Origin: Neofusicoccum parvum
Lineage: Eukaryota > Ascomycota > Dothideomycetes > Botryosphaeriales > Botryosphaeriaceae
NCBI GenBank assembly: GCA_020912385.1
Contig: CP087214.1
Span: 744,001-808,000 of the forward strand
Reading direction: 5' to 3'
DNA: 64,000 bases
Shown here in pieces: positions 45,100 to 59,084 of this stretch. Numbering within the stretch: position 1 is the first letter of the stretch; each line of letters opens with the position of its first letter. Under the pieces are notes generated by a model. That model worked only from the letters and a program-made list of their open reading frames with translations. It did not search any database and was not told the DNA's origin. Both the position numbers and the translations under genes were made by a program.

Positions 45100-48000
45100 A
45101 TGACCGAAGCAAGCTCTGCCGCCCAGCCCACCCAGCCTCCCAGGGACCTGGATGATGACCCCGACATCATATCCAGAGTTCCGCCTCGCATTCGCTATGC
45201 TGAGGACGTCGAGGCTGCCCCTCGCAGGAACCTGCGTCGCCGCGACTCCAATGACTCCGCCTTATCCGCTCGCACCTCGCGCTCTTTTGCCCGTCGCGAG
45301 GTTGACCCAAGCGTCGCCCTGCCCATTCAATTCCGCACTCTGTAGGCCGCCTCCGTTCTCCACGACCATTCCCGACTCCTGGGCTGACACCTGTCAGCTC
45401 TTTCAACGTTGAACAGAGCCAGGCTAGGGACATCGATGACCTCGACCTCAAGGCTAAGTCCAAGAAGAAGCAGGAAGAGGATTTCGGTGAGTGTGCAACC
45501 ATTCTTGGACCTGTGCGGATGCAGTGCTAACGTCGCAGACTACGCCTCGGTTGACTGGCACAAGATCACACCCAATGAACTATGCCTCCGCTTGTCAACT
45601 TCCTTCCAACAAGGTCTCTCGAAGGATGCTGCTGCTCGGAAACTCAAGGAATACGGTCCCAACGTTCCCTCGCCTCCCCCCTCAACATGGTTTCGCAAAT
45701 TGATAGGATACTTCTTCGGTGGCTTCGGGACCATCCTCCTGACTGCTTCGATTCTGGTCTTTGTCGCCTGGAAGCCACTGGGAGACCCTCCCGCTGTGGC
45801 TAACTTGGCCCTGGCTATCGTGCTGGCATTCGTCTTCTTCATACAGGCATTTTTCAATTTTTATCAGGGTAGGATCGTTAGCCGCTTTCGCCAATGACGC
45901 GACACTAACACAGAGACAGACTGGACGAGCTCTCGTGTCATGTCTTCCATTAAGACCATGCTTCCTGAGGAGTGCCTCATACTTCGCGACGGCACAAAGC
46001 AGCATCTTCAGGGTGCAGACATCGTTCCTGGAGACATCCTGTACATCAAGATGGGCGACAAGCTTCCAGCCGATGTCCGCTTCATTGAAGCCTCCCCAGA
46101 CGCCAGGTTTGACCGTTCCATCCTCACTGGTGAAACAGTCCCTCTTCGTGGAACCGTTGATTCGGTGAGTCCAACATCTCTCTTTCAGTGCCAGGACTTT
46201 GCTGACGATGGCAGACTGATGAAAACTTCCTCGAAACTGCCTGCATAGGTATGGCTGGCACTCACTGTGTCTCTGGCTCCGCAGTGGGCATCGTCATCGG
46301 CACCGGCGACCGATCGGTCTTCGGCCGCCTTGCGAAGCTTACCAGCACCCCCAAGACTGGCCTGACTAGCCTCGAGCGGGAGATCTACTATTTCGTCGGC
46401 ATTGTCGTTAGCATCATGATAACCATGGTGATCATCGTCATCTCTGTCTGGGCTGGTTGGCTCCGCAAAGACCACCCGGACTGGATCAACGTGCCTTTGC
46501 TCATTGTTGACTGTGTTAGCGTTGCCGTCGCATTCATTCCTGAGGTGCGTTCTCCCCTTCAACATTAACGAGGAGTCACTAACAACTTACCAGGGTCTTC
46601 CGATTGCCGTCACTGCGAGTTTGACCATCACTGCCAACATCATGAAGAAGAACTCGATTCTCTGCAAGTCTCTCAAGACCGTCGAGACACTTGGCTCCGT
46701 GAGCGTCATCTGCTCTGACAAGACTGGTACTTTGACCAAGAACCAGATGCGCGTGACCGACTGTCTTCTCGGGCGCGATGCACTGACTGCTACCGAAGCC
46801 GTTGGCAAGGTGCAGCTGTCGCGTGTTGCTGTTGACATCGTCGAGCCCTCTCTTGGCTGTAAGCAACTTGCTTTGGTCGGCGGCGTCTGTAATGCTGGCG
46901 AGTTCGATGCTTCCACGATGGACAAGCCGCTTTCCGAGCGCAAGATCAACGGGGACGCCACCGACACTGCTGTCCTGCGCTTCTCTGAAGGCCTTGTGTC
47001 CGTCCACGAGACTCGCCAGAAGTGGCGCAACATCTTCCGCGTCGCCTTCAACAGCAAGAACAAGTTCATGATCCAGGTTGCTCAGCGCGATGTCTACGAG
47101 CCTACCGATGACGCTTTGTTTGACAACGAGAACCCCAAGCCTGAAGACCAGGTGTTGATGATCAAGGGTGCCCCCGACATCTTGTTGCCGAGGTGTACGC
47201 GCTACATGGATTACGACGGCCACGCTCAGCTAATCGACGAAAGCGATAAGCGGCTCATTGAAGATGCTAAGAACATCTGGTCACGGCAAGGGAAGCGCGT
47301 GATCTTGTTGGCTCAGAGGATCCTCCCGGAGAAAGTTGCCGCCATGCCAGTCCAGTCGGTGGAGTACGAGAATGCCATCATGGAGCAGGCTGCGGGCGGT
47401 CTTCTGCTTATAGGCCTGGTTGCTATCGTCGATCCTCCCAGAGATGAGATTCCCGAGGTCGTGAGAACCCTGCGCGGTGCTGGCATTAAGATTTTCATGT
47501 AAGCACATTGCTACGCGTTGGACAACCACACGTCTTTCTAACATGTCATAGGGTTACCGGCGACTTTCAGCTGACGGCCGCTGCGATCGCTGCTGAGTGC
47601 GGCATCATTACCAACAGGCCGGAAGATATTGATGACATCTCTGCATTGTCACTGCATGCCGCTCCCCTCTCAGATGAGAAGGCCATGCAAGTGGTGCCCC
47701 CGGCGCCGAGCACCCCAGGCATGCTCCGCTCCCTCGTTCTCAGTGGTGGGGACATGGCCTCCCTTACTGAAGAACAGTGGGACGCACTCTGCAAGTATGA
47801 TGAGATCGTCTTTGCGCGGACCACACCGGAGCAGAAGCTCAAAATTGTCACGGAGCTGCAAGCGCGCCACGAAACCGTCGGCATGACCGGAGACGGAGTC
47901 AACGATGCACCCTCACTCAAGCAAGCTGACATCGGTATCGCAATGGGCGGCGGCAGCGATATTGCCATCGAAGCGGCCGACATGGTGCTCCTCGAGTCCT

Positions 48001-48791
48001 TCTCGGCCGTAGTGGAGGCCGTCAAGTATGGCCGCGTCGTCTTCGACAACCTCAAGAAGACCATCTGCTATCTCCTGCCCGCCGGCTCCTTCTCCGAATT
48101 CTGGCCCGTCATGACCAACGTGCTCTTCGGCATGCCGCAGGTTCTTTCATCCTTCCTCATGATCATCATCTGCTGCTTCACCGACTGCGCCGCCGCGACG
48201 GCCATCGCGTACGAGAAGCCCGAGGCCGACGTGCTCCTGCAGCGCCCGCGCAACCCGCGCAAGGACCGGCTCGTCGACTGGAAGCTGATCTTCCACGCGT
48301 ACGGCATCATCGGCGTCATGCAGTCCGTGTCCTCGTTCGCCATGTCGTACTGGTTCTGCCAACGCCAGGGCATCCCCTTCTCGACGCTCTGGTTCGGCTT
48401 CGGCGCCACGCCCGACGGCATGAGCGAGGAGCGCTACACGCAGATCCTCAACCAGGCGAGCTCAATCTACTTCGTCAACCTGGTCGTCATGCAGTGGTTC
48501 AACCTGATGGCCGTGCGCACGCGCCGCCTCAGCCTGCTCCAGCACCCCCCGCTCTGGGTCAAGGAGACGCGCAACCTGTGGCTCTTCCCGGCCATTGCCT
48601 TCTCGCTCGGCATCGCGTTCCTGTTCCTGTACCCGCCGAAGCTGCAGGAGGTGCTGGCGACGACCCAGGTGCCGGTCGAGCACTGGTTCCTGCCCATGGC
48701 GTTCGGTATGGGTATTCTGCTGCTGGATGAAGGGAGGAAGTATGCGGCCAGGAGGTGGCCGAAGAGCTTCGTTGCGAAGATGGCTTGGTAG
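45100..48791 (+). CDS. P-type IIC cation ATPase (Na/K-ATPase alpha-like)
   Basis: Membrane pump of the animal Na,K/H,K-ATPase branch, present in some fungi and possibly used for alkali cation uptake or exchange. Exons 45100-45341, 45398-45486, 45539-45868, 45920-46164, 46215-46544, 46594-47498 and 47552-48791 give 1126 residues. A disordered, Arg/Ser-rich N-terminus of about 110 residues leads to the cation-ATPase N domain (DWHKITPNELCLRL). The dephosphorylation loop reads LTGETVPL (TGET rather than the common TGES). The ion-site helix contains FIPEGLPIAV. The phosphorylated Asp454 lies in CSDKTGTLTK. Nucleotide binding includes FNSKNKFM and MIKGAPDILL, and the hinge MTGDGVNDAPSLKQADIGIAMG is intact. 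The C-terminal half has the usual membrane helices. Transported ion cannot be fixed from sequence. Confidence 0.93.
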
Positions 48792-49396
48792 TGATATCCC
48801 CGTTTTCTTTCCGCATGTTTGATGTTGCTTAAGAGCAAAGCTTGGTGTTTGTAGACGATAGAGTATATATAGAGAAGAGCTGGAACGACGAATGACCAAG
48901 ACTTTACGGCCGCCCTGAACCCAAGAGCCACAACGCTCACGTGCCACAACGATAGATTTATACACAGCACCGCACGCACCTGTAGTCGCGTCTTCGCTTA
49001 CACTCACAGGTGCATGAATACCCGTGGTTCTGCCACGATTTTCAGCCACAATCCACCTGGCAGCCCTATATCAGCCTCACCGGGGCCCTGTGTCTTCTTC
49101 TCCCGACAGCTCCGACTTTAGCGACGCTCGACCTTGCGCAACCGCTAACCAACGCTGCTAACTCGAGTGCCTTGCAAAGGACTTGAGAATCTTTTTTCTC
49201 AGCTCCCGGATAATTTCCATCAGCTTCGCCCTCGACTACCACACTTCGGCACGACCACAGCACCCGCGCAGCCTCAGCACCGCGCTCCTCGATCTCCTCT
49301 AAGACGTAGGTCGGCCAGAATTTCAACTTTCATAATCCAGCCGCTGACCTGAGCTGCAGTTCGCCGAAGGACGGGTACCCACCTCCAACACCCACC
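48792..49396. other. spacer, no gene seen
   Basis: Downstream of the ATPase and upstream of the low-complexity gene. A tatatata-like element near 48864-48871 lies in the ATPase 3' region. Confidence 0.4.
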
Positions 49397-50290
49397 ATGA
49401 CACAGAAGGACAAGATCAGCCCCACCCACTCCACTCTGTGCTCCAACACGTCACCATCGGTAGCGCACTCCTTTTCGCAGGACAACCACCCTGAGAACAA
49501 ATTCGGCCGGTCACCCCGCACTCATGAAGATGCCAACTGCACATCACACAACTCGGTAACTCCCTTGTTGTCGACCACCATCGCTGGCACATTCTCTAGC
49601 GCTGCAACGGACCACGCCATCCAGACAGAGATGACTCCACCGAAGGCCAGCAAATCCACCAGCACCCCAAAGAGACTCTGGCGCCGGGTCAAGCGCGTCT
49701 TGAGCGGCAAGAACAAATCTACGAAAGACCATCCCGTCCAAACGACAATAAACGACCACGTCCAAGCCCAAAACTGTGCCGATGGTCGCGCTTCCACACC
49801 TTGCACCCTTCCCACCAAGGAACGGACATCGCCCGAGTCTTTGGCCACCTCCATGTCAACGACCAGCGAGCCGCATGATGACTCGGACACGTCCAGCGCC
49901 ACGACCGGCTGCATCACCGACGCCACCTCAGTCTGTGCCTGCGAGGATGCCGCGCAGCCGCAGCCAGCCGCGGAGGAGAAGCCCGCCACGGAGGAGGAGC
50001 CCGCCACGGAGGAGGAGCCCGCCGCGGAGGACAAGCCTGCCACCAGTGGCCAGTGCCTCCAGGTGCCCACGCCCACGCCCACTCCCAAGCCCCGCCAGCA
50101 CAGATCCAGGATTCCTGTGCCGGTGCCCAAGCCAGCCACCAACGGCACCGAGTACGGCAGTCGCGTCCTGTCGGTGGCGAGGTCGAGCAGAGGCGAGCGA
50201 GCCGGCCCAGGCAATCCGCTGGCTGCTAGCAGGCGAGCAGGCGAGAGGAAGAGGACGATGGCTATTCCTGCGGCCGCCACGCGCGAGTAG
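49397..50290 (+). CDS. low-complexity hypothetical protein
   Basis: Single frame of 297 residues from an ATG in good context (cccaccATG). It is rich in Ser, Thr, Pro and Lys, with a basic segment RLWRRVKRVLSGKNKS (about residues 93-108). An acidic tandem repeat of the unit EEEPATE lies at about 193-215, followed by a PTPTPTPKPR stretch. I see no domain. A minus-strand frame of similar length overlaps it almost fully, is Gly/Val-rich and looks less protein-like, but the choice of strand is not certain. Expression data would settle it. Confidence 0.45.
   Translation: MTQKDKISPTHSTLCSNTSPSVAHSFSQDNHPENKFGRSPRTHEDANCTSHNSVTPLLSTTIAGTFSSAATDHAIQTEMTPPKASKSTSTPKRLWRRVKRVLSGKNKSTKDHPVQTTINDHVQAQNCADGRASTPCTLPTKERTSPESLATSMSTTSEPHDDSDTSSATTGCITDATSVCACEDAAQPQPAAEEKPATEEEPATEEEPAAEDKPATSGQCLQVPTPTPTPKPRQHRSRIPVPVPKPATNGTEYGSRVLSVARSSRGERAGPGNPLAASRRAGERKRTMAIPAAATRE
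49965..50045 (+). repeat. imperfect tandem repeat coding for acidic EEEPATE units
   Basis: A core unit close to GAGGAGGAGCCCGCCACG repeats about four times with point changes, inside the low-complexity frame. It is a likely site of length variation. Confidence 0.6.
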
Positions 50291-50351
50291 GCGGCCGGCG
50301 GAGGACTCCGTCCGTGTGGACGGGGTAGGGAGCTGGGCAGGTAGCTGGTGA

Positions 50352-50372
50352 AGCAGCAGCAGCAGCAGCAGC
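50352..50372. repeat. (AGC)7 microsatellite
   Basis: Seven perfect AGC triplets, followed by AGT, about 60 bases past the stop of the low-complexity frame. Confidence 0.8.
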
Positions 50373-51999
50373 AGTAGCTATCTTGAATGCCGGCCCCGCT
50401 CACAATATGACCGAAGCGCACCATGGGTGCAGTTGCAAGGCCTTTGGCTGTGCCTGTTCTCGAACCACGACTGTCGGCAGCAACACCTCGAACAGTTAGC
50501 AGGAGTTAGTACAGCAAACAGTGCTACTGCTCTTGACGTTCTCAGTGAGGGGCCATGAGCAGTGCTGGTTCGATCTCCACTCACCGCCACAAAGTGGCCA
50601 TTCCGGTTCACCGGCGCTGAATCCAAGCCACACGCCCCCAACGAGGTCTGCCTCGGAAGTCGTGATGCGAGAGGAGCTGGAGACGTGTAGATTCTGGGTG
50701 GATTGTCTTTTTTTCCCTTCTTTGTTTCCGGCTCTTTTTTTTTTTTATCAAAAAGTATCCCGTTAGCGGGGCAGAAGATTTCCGCGTCAACGTCTTCAAT
50801 TTTCTTCAACTGCCAACACCGTAACCCATATCTCTTCTCTAGGCGGGCCACGTCCCGAAGAACCATGGTATCGGCATTGGGAATATTCCTCTTCTGACTC
50901 TGCACTCTCCATAGACCCGACAGAACGGGGATAATTAGCAAAATCATGCCACACAATCCTTCATGCACAAAGCCAGTGACCCATCTATCGTTTCGACATC
51001 CCTCCAGCTGCATAACTCTAGAGCCGAAGTCTCCCCGCCAGGGCACTCAGATCCGGGGAGAGATCGGTACTGCCGCGTCGTCCAAATTAACATGAGGCCG
51101 TTCTGCGGGCCTACGACCTTGCCTTGCCGGCCTGCCGAAGAACAAGAAAAATGAGGCGGACCCGGAACCACGTTGAGCTGAACGGCAAAGGAAGATGGAA
51201 AGTATAAACCACGACAGCAGGCATTGCCGTGGGCCAATGACGCCATCGGCTGCATTCTGCCGACGGCCTTGCAGCAGAGATTCATTGGAGCATAAGCTTC
51301 GCGCTCGAAACTCGATCTCCATTAATTTTCGACCTCCGGAACCCTTTTGTGCCTTTCCGCCGCCCCCCTTCTCCGCTCGGGGTGACAGGATTTACCAGTG
51401 TGACGGGATCATAAGACGCGTCACATATATGCAATAAACCCACACGACTTCGGACAATAGATCGGGCGCGCAGGGCGGGAGGGCATCGAAAAGCCAATAG
51501 CTCGGAGCTGGGAGAACTGAGGATGTCCACAAAAAAAAAAAATTAAGCATAATTAGAAGGACCGGATCTGTCTTACTCATCGTCAGTAAGCAAGAGTGAG
51601 GCTGCTCCACCGGTGGACGTTTGCGCCGAAATCCTCTCAAGGTTCGCGCCAGCAACACAATGCACTGATCTTGCAATTTCCAACGCTCTCTCCAATAACG
51701 GCGTGGGTCCGATCACTCGCATACTTCCATACTTTTGTACTAAAAATAAGTACACACTACTATCCTCGAAGGAGTATTACTCCCTCTTCGTACACAAGCT
51801 CGTATACTTCGGATCCTGCTCGACGGGAGTGGCCTTAGATACGAGGCGCAAGGTGCACACTTTAATTTTTTCGTGCCGTTTCCCTTCTCTGACCCGTTCC
51901 ATAATGCCTCCAAACATAACGCCGAGCGCATCTGCCCAAAATACGCAGGTTGGCGCCCACACACGGTCCATCAATCTGCCACGTTCGAACCTGGTGCAA

Positions 52000-52022
52000 A
52001 CAACAACAACAACAACAACAAC
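52000..52022. repeat. (AAC)n microsatellite
   Basis: About seven and a half AAC/CAA triplets located 115 bases beyond the DUF1479 stop, probably in its 3' untranslated region. Confidence 0.8.
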
Positions 52023-52137
52023 AGCAACCCCAGGAGCCGTCCATTGCGATCTCCCGTTCCCTTACCCCATTTCTTTACCCCCCCTTTTTACCCCACCGCA
52101 CCGTCGCCTTACCACACCCCATCGCCACACCCGTCCC

Positions 52138-53763
52138 TCAGAAGCCCAAAACCTTATTCGCCCGCGTCAACACATCCCTCTCCCCGGGACTCAACCCCCC
52201 GGCCTCCACCTCCCACCTCTCCAGCCCGAGCGCCCTCCTCCCCTCCGCGCCCGCCATGGCCGCGACGTCCGCCTCGGTCGGCCTGCCCGCGTGCGCGCTC
52301 TCGCCGGCGCCGCCGCCGAAGTCCGGGCTGGGGACGCCTCGCCGGAAGCAGTCGCGCTGGCGGGCCAGGAACGCGGCGTTGGCGGGCGTGAGCGGGCAGG
52401 CCGGGATGTACAGGACGGACGAGTCGGCGCGGCCGGCGTGGGTCTGGTCGACGGCGTGGATGCCGTCGCAGTGCCAGGACACGTAGTCGCCGGGCCGCAC
52501 GCGCGGCACGTGCACCATGCTGCGCGCGAGGTCGAGGTGCGGGTGCAGCGCCGCGCGCAGCTCCTGACCCTGCCCGGGCGTGGCGCCCTGCAGCCACGAC
52601 GATGGCGACGGCTCCAGCTGCCAGTTGGCCGCGTCGAGGAAGGCCGGGTCGAACACCTCCGTGGCCGGGTCGGCGGGCGGCCGCCGCGCCGTGAAGAAGG
52701 GCCGCAGCAGGATGTAGGCCGTGGCGCGCGAGAGGAGCGGGTTGACGAGGAGCGTGCCCTCGCCCGGCCCCGTCTCGCTCATGCTGAGCCAGCCCTGGAA
52801 CATGCGGAACATGCTGCACGCGCCGATGCCCTGGTACATGTCCGACACGGCCGGGAGGCGGACGCTGGCCTCCCACGGGTCGTACTGCTCCCACTTGCCC
52901 GCGAAGATGGCGTCGTATACGCCGCCGCGGCCGTAGCCCTCGGGCTCCCACCGCTCTACGCTGCCGCCGTCGACGTGCGGGCCCAGCGCGAACTTGGCGT
53001 CGCCCGGTTGCCGGATGCGCAGACGGTCGGCGTAGGCGGCGGGGTGCCGCGTCGAGACGGGTGCGTGCGGATTCCGCGAGTGCCAGAAGGACATCAGGTA
53101 GCGCTGTGTGTTTAGCAGGTGCGGGTGCGTCCGCGCGCGCATCTGCGGTCGTGACCAGTACAGCTCGAAGACTTGCGGGTTGTCGGCCGGGAAGGCTGTC
53201 GAGGGGGTTAGCCGTAGTGACAACAGTATGACATGTATAGCTCAACGCTTTGAAATAGGTGTGCATAATCAATTGCGGTCTCAGCACTTACCCTTTGTGT
53301 GCGGATTCTTCCTGACATACTCCTCAATCTCCTCCTTGTAGCCGCGCGCCTCTTTCTCGTCCACCACTCCCCTCACGATGGCGACTCCGCGTTTCCGATG
53401 CTCGTCAACAAACTCTTGGCTCACCGTCCCGTCCACGATGTCCTTGTACTGCACTTCCGGCACGACCTTGCTGCCCGTCTCGACGATGTGCGGGATCTCG
53501 GTGCGCAGGTCCTTGAGCAGCCGCTCCCACGACGCGCGGATGGCGTCCTCGCGGCCGGCGATGAGCTGCTGCTTCAGCGTGGCGTAGCGCGGCTCAAGCG
53601 GCGTGAACTCCTTCCCGCTCAGCGAGGCGAACGCGTCCGAGATGTCGCCCTCGCGCTTCGGCGCCGCTGCGGGCGCGGTGGCGGCGGTGCGCGCGATGTG
53701 CAGAGTCGAGGGCAGCGAGGCGCGGGCGCGCACGCGCGACGTGTGGCGGAGTGTGGACAGCAT
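52138..53763 (-). CDS. DUF1479 (YbiU-like) Fe(II)/2-oxoglutarate oxygenase, possibly mitochondrial
   Basis: Exons 53763-53292 and 53195-52138 (intron 96 nt) give 509 residues. The N-terminal 33 residues are rich in Arg, Ser and Ala with no acids (MLSTLRHTSRVRARASLPST), like a mitochondrial presequence. The family signature follows: IPHIVETGSKVVPEVQYKDI, RGVAIVRGVVD, AFPADNPQVFELYWS and HLLNTQRYLMSFWHS. The iron triad is suggested by GPHVDGGSVERWEPEGY (His and Asp) and a later His in YVSWHCDGIHAVD. The Asn-Pro and WHCD segments are as in YbiU-type proteins. No substrate is known for the family. It is divergent from the GH1 gene. Confidence 0.85.
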
Positions 53764-54563
53764 GGTGGGGAGCTGTGCGAGAGCGCCGAGCGCGGCGGGG
53801 ACGGATAAAGCGGGCGACGGGACGCACGCGGGCGGGCAATGCTACGCTGCGCTGCACTGGGCGCGGGAGGGGTGGCTGCGGTGGAGGCGATGCGTGCGGA
53901 CTGCAGCGCTGGTTGGCAGGGCGCTTTATGTCGTGCCATGGCTGGGGCGCTCCACAGAGATCTCCGAGTGTGCGGAGAGCGGGAGTGCGGGAGTGCGGGA
54001 GTGCGGAGAGCGCAGCAGGCGGGCGGGTTGCCGCTGCCGGCGGGTGCGTTGCTGTTTGGGGTAACGTCGGGAGCGGCGCAGCAGGGCCGATCCTATTTGC
54101 TGCCGTCGATGGAGGGGCACGGCGCTGCAGGCGCGGGGCACCAGTCCAGCGTCCAACCGTCCGCCGTCGCGCGACCGCAGCGCCTCACCTCTCGCGATGC
54201 CGGCCCGCCGCTCCTTCGACCGCCTGCCGGCTGTCTGCCCCGCCGTCCGGCAGAATCGCCCGAGGCCAACGGTCGAGGGTGGCGAGGCGGCCGTGGGAGC
54301 CGCCATCAGCCTCAATCGCATCCTCCGTGTTCTGTTCAGGCAGTTCTGCCATGGCACGAGACGGCGTCGGCGGGTCGTCCTCCGTGGCTATATTGGAAGA
54401 AAAGAAGTGGAGCAGGCGCGCAACGCCGCATAAGAAGAGCCCGGCGCCCGTGTGAGCCCATCGCCATCGCGTTCGCTCGCATTCTCCGCGGACTGCCATT
54501 CTGAGACCCGCTCGATACTGTCCGCATCGATCTGGTGGGGCTGAATCCTGTGAACCAAACATC
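53764..54563. promoter_or_regulatory. shared upstream region of the DUF1479 and GH1 genes
   Basis: An 800-base GC-rich interval between two divergent starts. A repeated GGAGTGCGGGAGTGCGGGAG unit is at about 53981-54006. No gene. Confidence 0.45.
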
Positions 54564-56579
<2,016 letters not shown>

Positions 56580-57732
56580 CTTGGCGGCCAGGACGAGGCA
56601 TCAGACGAGATTGCGAGCAGGTTTCGCGGCGGACGTTCCCCCGGGTGGACGGTGAAAAGGGGCTATGCCGGCACGGCAGATGGGCGTAGTGTGTCGACTG
56701 CCGTGCCGGGGGACGGCGAAGACGTCAACACAAGGGCTGAGACGCTGGGTTTCGCCGCGAGGCGGCGGCATGCGGGTGCTGCTCTCCAACGGCGTGGCAT
56801 GGCATGACAGCGGTAGCAACGGCGGGCGGGCGCACCACCACCCTGGCTCGCTAGCGAAAATGAGATCAATTTGCTGGCACTCGCCCCGCGCGCACCTGCT
56901 TTGGCACCAGCGCAGCGCCGACACAGCGCTGTTGCCCGTCTGGGAATTTGAAATAGGCGTAGCGCTAGCCGCCATCGGTCCTACTGGTATATTGGTGAAC
57001 TGCAAGACCGCACTACGCTGGCTGTGTACGGCCGATAGGGGCCACGGTTGCCGGTGGCAGCTGTGCCGGCGCTATCGTCGGGCCTTCTGAAGACGCGCAG
57101 CTGCTCGCTACCAGAGTTGCGCAGGGCAGCCGGTGTGGGCGCGGGCGCAGGCGCAGGCGCAGGCGCGCGAGCGTGGTGGTGCCTGGCACCGCTGGCAACC
57201 TGGTTTGCCGCAGACGTGTGGCCGGCGAGAGCAAGGCTGAAACGCCCGTGCACCCGTGCGCCCGCGCCGCGGCGGGGCCTCTCTCGGAGACTCCCCTCTC
57301 CGCTCAGCGGCGCCGGAGGAATCTCCGCCGGCCGACGACGCTGAGATGGCGGTATGGGCAGAGGCAGCCAACCTTGCCCCCTCGCTCGCGCAGGCCGGCG
57401 TGCGGCGCGGGGCGGGAGACATGTCACCTGGCGGTCTGCCCCAGCCGGCGCAGCTCTTGGGCCGCGTCGTCGGCCAGCCTTGGGCGGAGCGCGGTGGTCC
57501 GCGGCGGCGGCGGTGGTGCTCGCGGCATGGCGCTGGCGCTGGCGCTGATGCTGGTGCTGGGGCTGGCGCGCCGCCGGAAGAAGCTCCATCCTGGCTGGCG
57601 GGAGGCCGCTGCGCGAGTCGCGAGGCGGGCGGCCCTCAGGTACGCCCGCCCGCGCCTTGCTGCTGTCGGCCGGCTGCGCGCACACTCCGTCTAAGCCCTA
57701 AAACCCCAGGCCGTGCGCGCTGCGTGGTGGAC

Positions 57733-57758
57733 GTGGGCGTGGGCGTGGGCGTGGGCGT
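57733..57758. repeat. (GTGGGC)4 tandem hexamer
   Basis: Four head-to-tail GTGGGC units are seen directly. Each unit is G-rich on the plus strand. Confidence 0.7.
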
Positions 57759-59042
57759 CGACGAGGGGGGCCTGCGCTGGCTCGGCAGCGCTTAGCCAAA
57801 AACCCCGGTTCCGAGCTCGCCAGATCTGCAGGACGATTGCAGCCCAACGTCTGCATCGCCCGCGACAATATCGCAACACGAACACCGCCGTTTCAGGGTC
57901 CTGCTGCGCGCTCCGGGCGTGCCTTATGCGCGCGGTGCTATAGACGGCGACGACGGCCATGCACGCCCGCCGTTGGACGCGGCCGCGTGGCGTGGTGCTC
58001 GCAGCAGAGCAGGCCACATGGTCCGACTTTTCCTCTCCGCCTGCCTCACCATGCTCCGCGCCGCCAATGGCGGCGCCGCGGCAGACGCGTTTGGCGGGCG
58101 GGAGGGAGTGCTGTTTAGCTGTGGTTGCACTTGCATAGAGCGTGTTGCGCAATCCTGGGACGCACTGTGCAGCCCGCAGCAGCCCCCCGATGGCACCCGT
58201 GTGCCAGACGCGGTTGTGCGAAGCGCCGAGTGGCCAGCCGACGCGCAGCGCCGCTGAAATCACCGAGCAGAGGCGCACTGGGCAACCGCTCGCCGTGAAG
58301 AAAGCCAGCATGCACCAGCGATCGGCGGTGTCAAGGCCGGAAGCGTCCATGCCATCCCTCCACGGCAGCGCGCGATGACGACGGGCATCTGGGTAGCGAA
58401 CCTGGATCTTGGCCTTCCCTTGACCTCACCTTGGTGCGCAAGAGCGCTCGTGAGGCATTTTCCGCCACGTTCCCTGCCCCGGGCTGGCCGCCCGCGCCAG
58501 TGCTCCCGCCGCCCATGCTGCATCGAGTCCACGATAGCGAGCGCGCTGCCCTCAGTGCCATGCCCCGCCCAGTGCGCTGAAACGGGCGCGGCGGAGAGCG
58601 TTCAGACGGGGTGTGCGGGCGGACTTGCGCGTCTGGCCGCACGCCTCTGCGGTGCCCCCTGCGTGCCGCTGGCGAGCCTGTGCGGTTCCGCCGCGCAGGC
58701 TGGGCGCTGAGTGCGGGCGCGGTGGTGGTGATGGTGGTGGTGTTGGGCGGCCGGCATCCCGCTCCATGCGGCCCAAAATGGAAACGCTCAATGTGAGACG
58801 TCTGCGGCGTGCGTCCCGCCAGCTGCTGCGAGAAACACACTACGCCCACGCTTGTCGTCCGCCGGGGCATCGCGTCGGGCGCCCTCCCCGGCTCCCTCTC
58901 GAGCCGGAGCTCGAGCGTGCGTTCCGCCGCGGGCTGAGCGGCCACGCCCCGCGGGCAGCCCGGCCAGCGCAGGGCACACGCGCCGGCGCCGCCGCACCCC
59001 CAGCTGCTCGTGTCCGCCGCGCTGCTGTCTCGCCGCGAGGCC

Positions 59043-59084
59043 CGTCGCCCGTCGCCCGTCGCCCGCCGCCCGTCACCCGTCGCC
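59043..59084. repeat. six-copy CGTCGCC heptamer array
   Basis: Six adjacent 7-base units, four exactly CGTCGCC and two with a single change. A seven-base period excludes a coding constraint. Confidence 0.75.

Larger units (their letters stand above)
50291..52137. other. 1.8 kb convergent spacer with simple repeats
   Basis: No supported gene. It contains seven AGC triplets at 50352-50372, A/T homopolymers near 50737 and 51529, and an (AAC)n tract at about 52000-52022. It should hold the 3' ends of the neighbouring genes. Confidence 0.45.

Noticed and set aside
49522..50424. 300-residue minus-strand frame over the low-complexity gene
   Set aside because: Gly/Val-rich repeats and poor protein character; the plus strand has a better start context, though certainty is modest.
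50560..50610. GGTTCGATCTC resembling a tRNA B box
   Set aside because: The flanks cannot form a T stem or acceptor stem, and no A box lies upstream; the same was true of the reverse-strand GGGTTCGATCTG at about 13650.
51613..53115. 500-residue plus-strand frame across the DUF1479 gene
   Set aside because: Runs of Arg and Ala antisense to a well-supported oxygenase.
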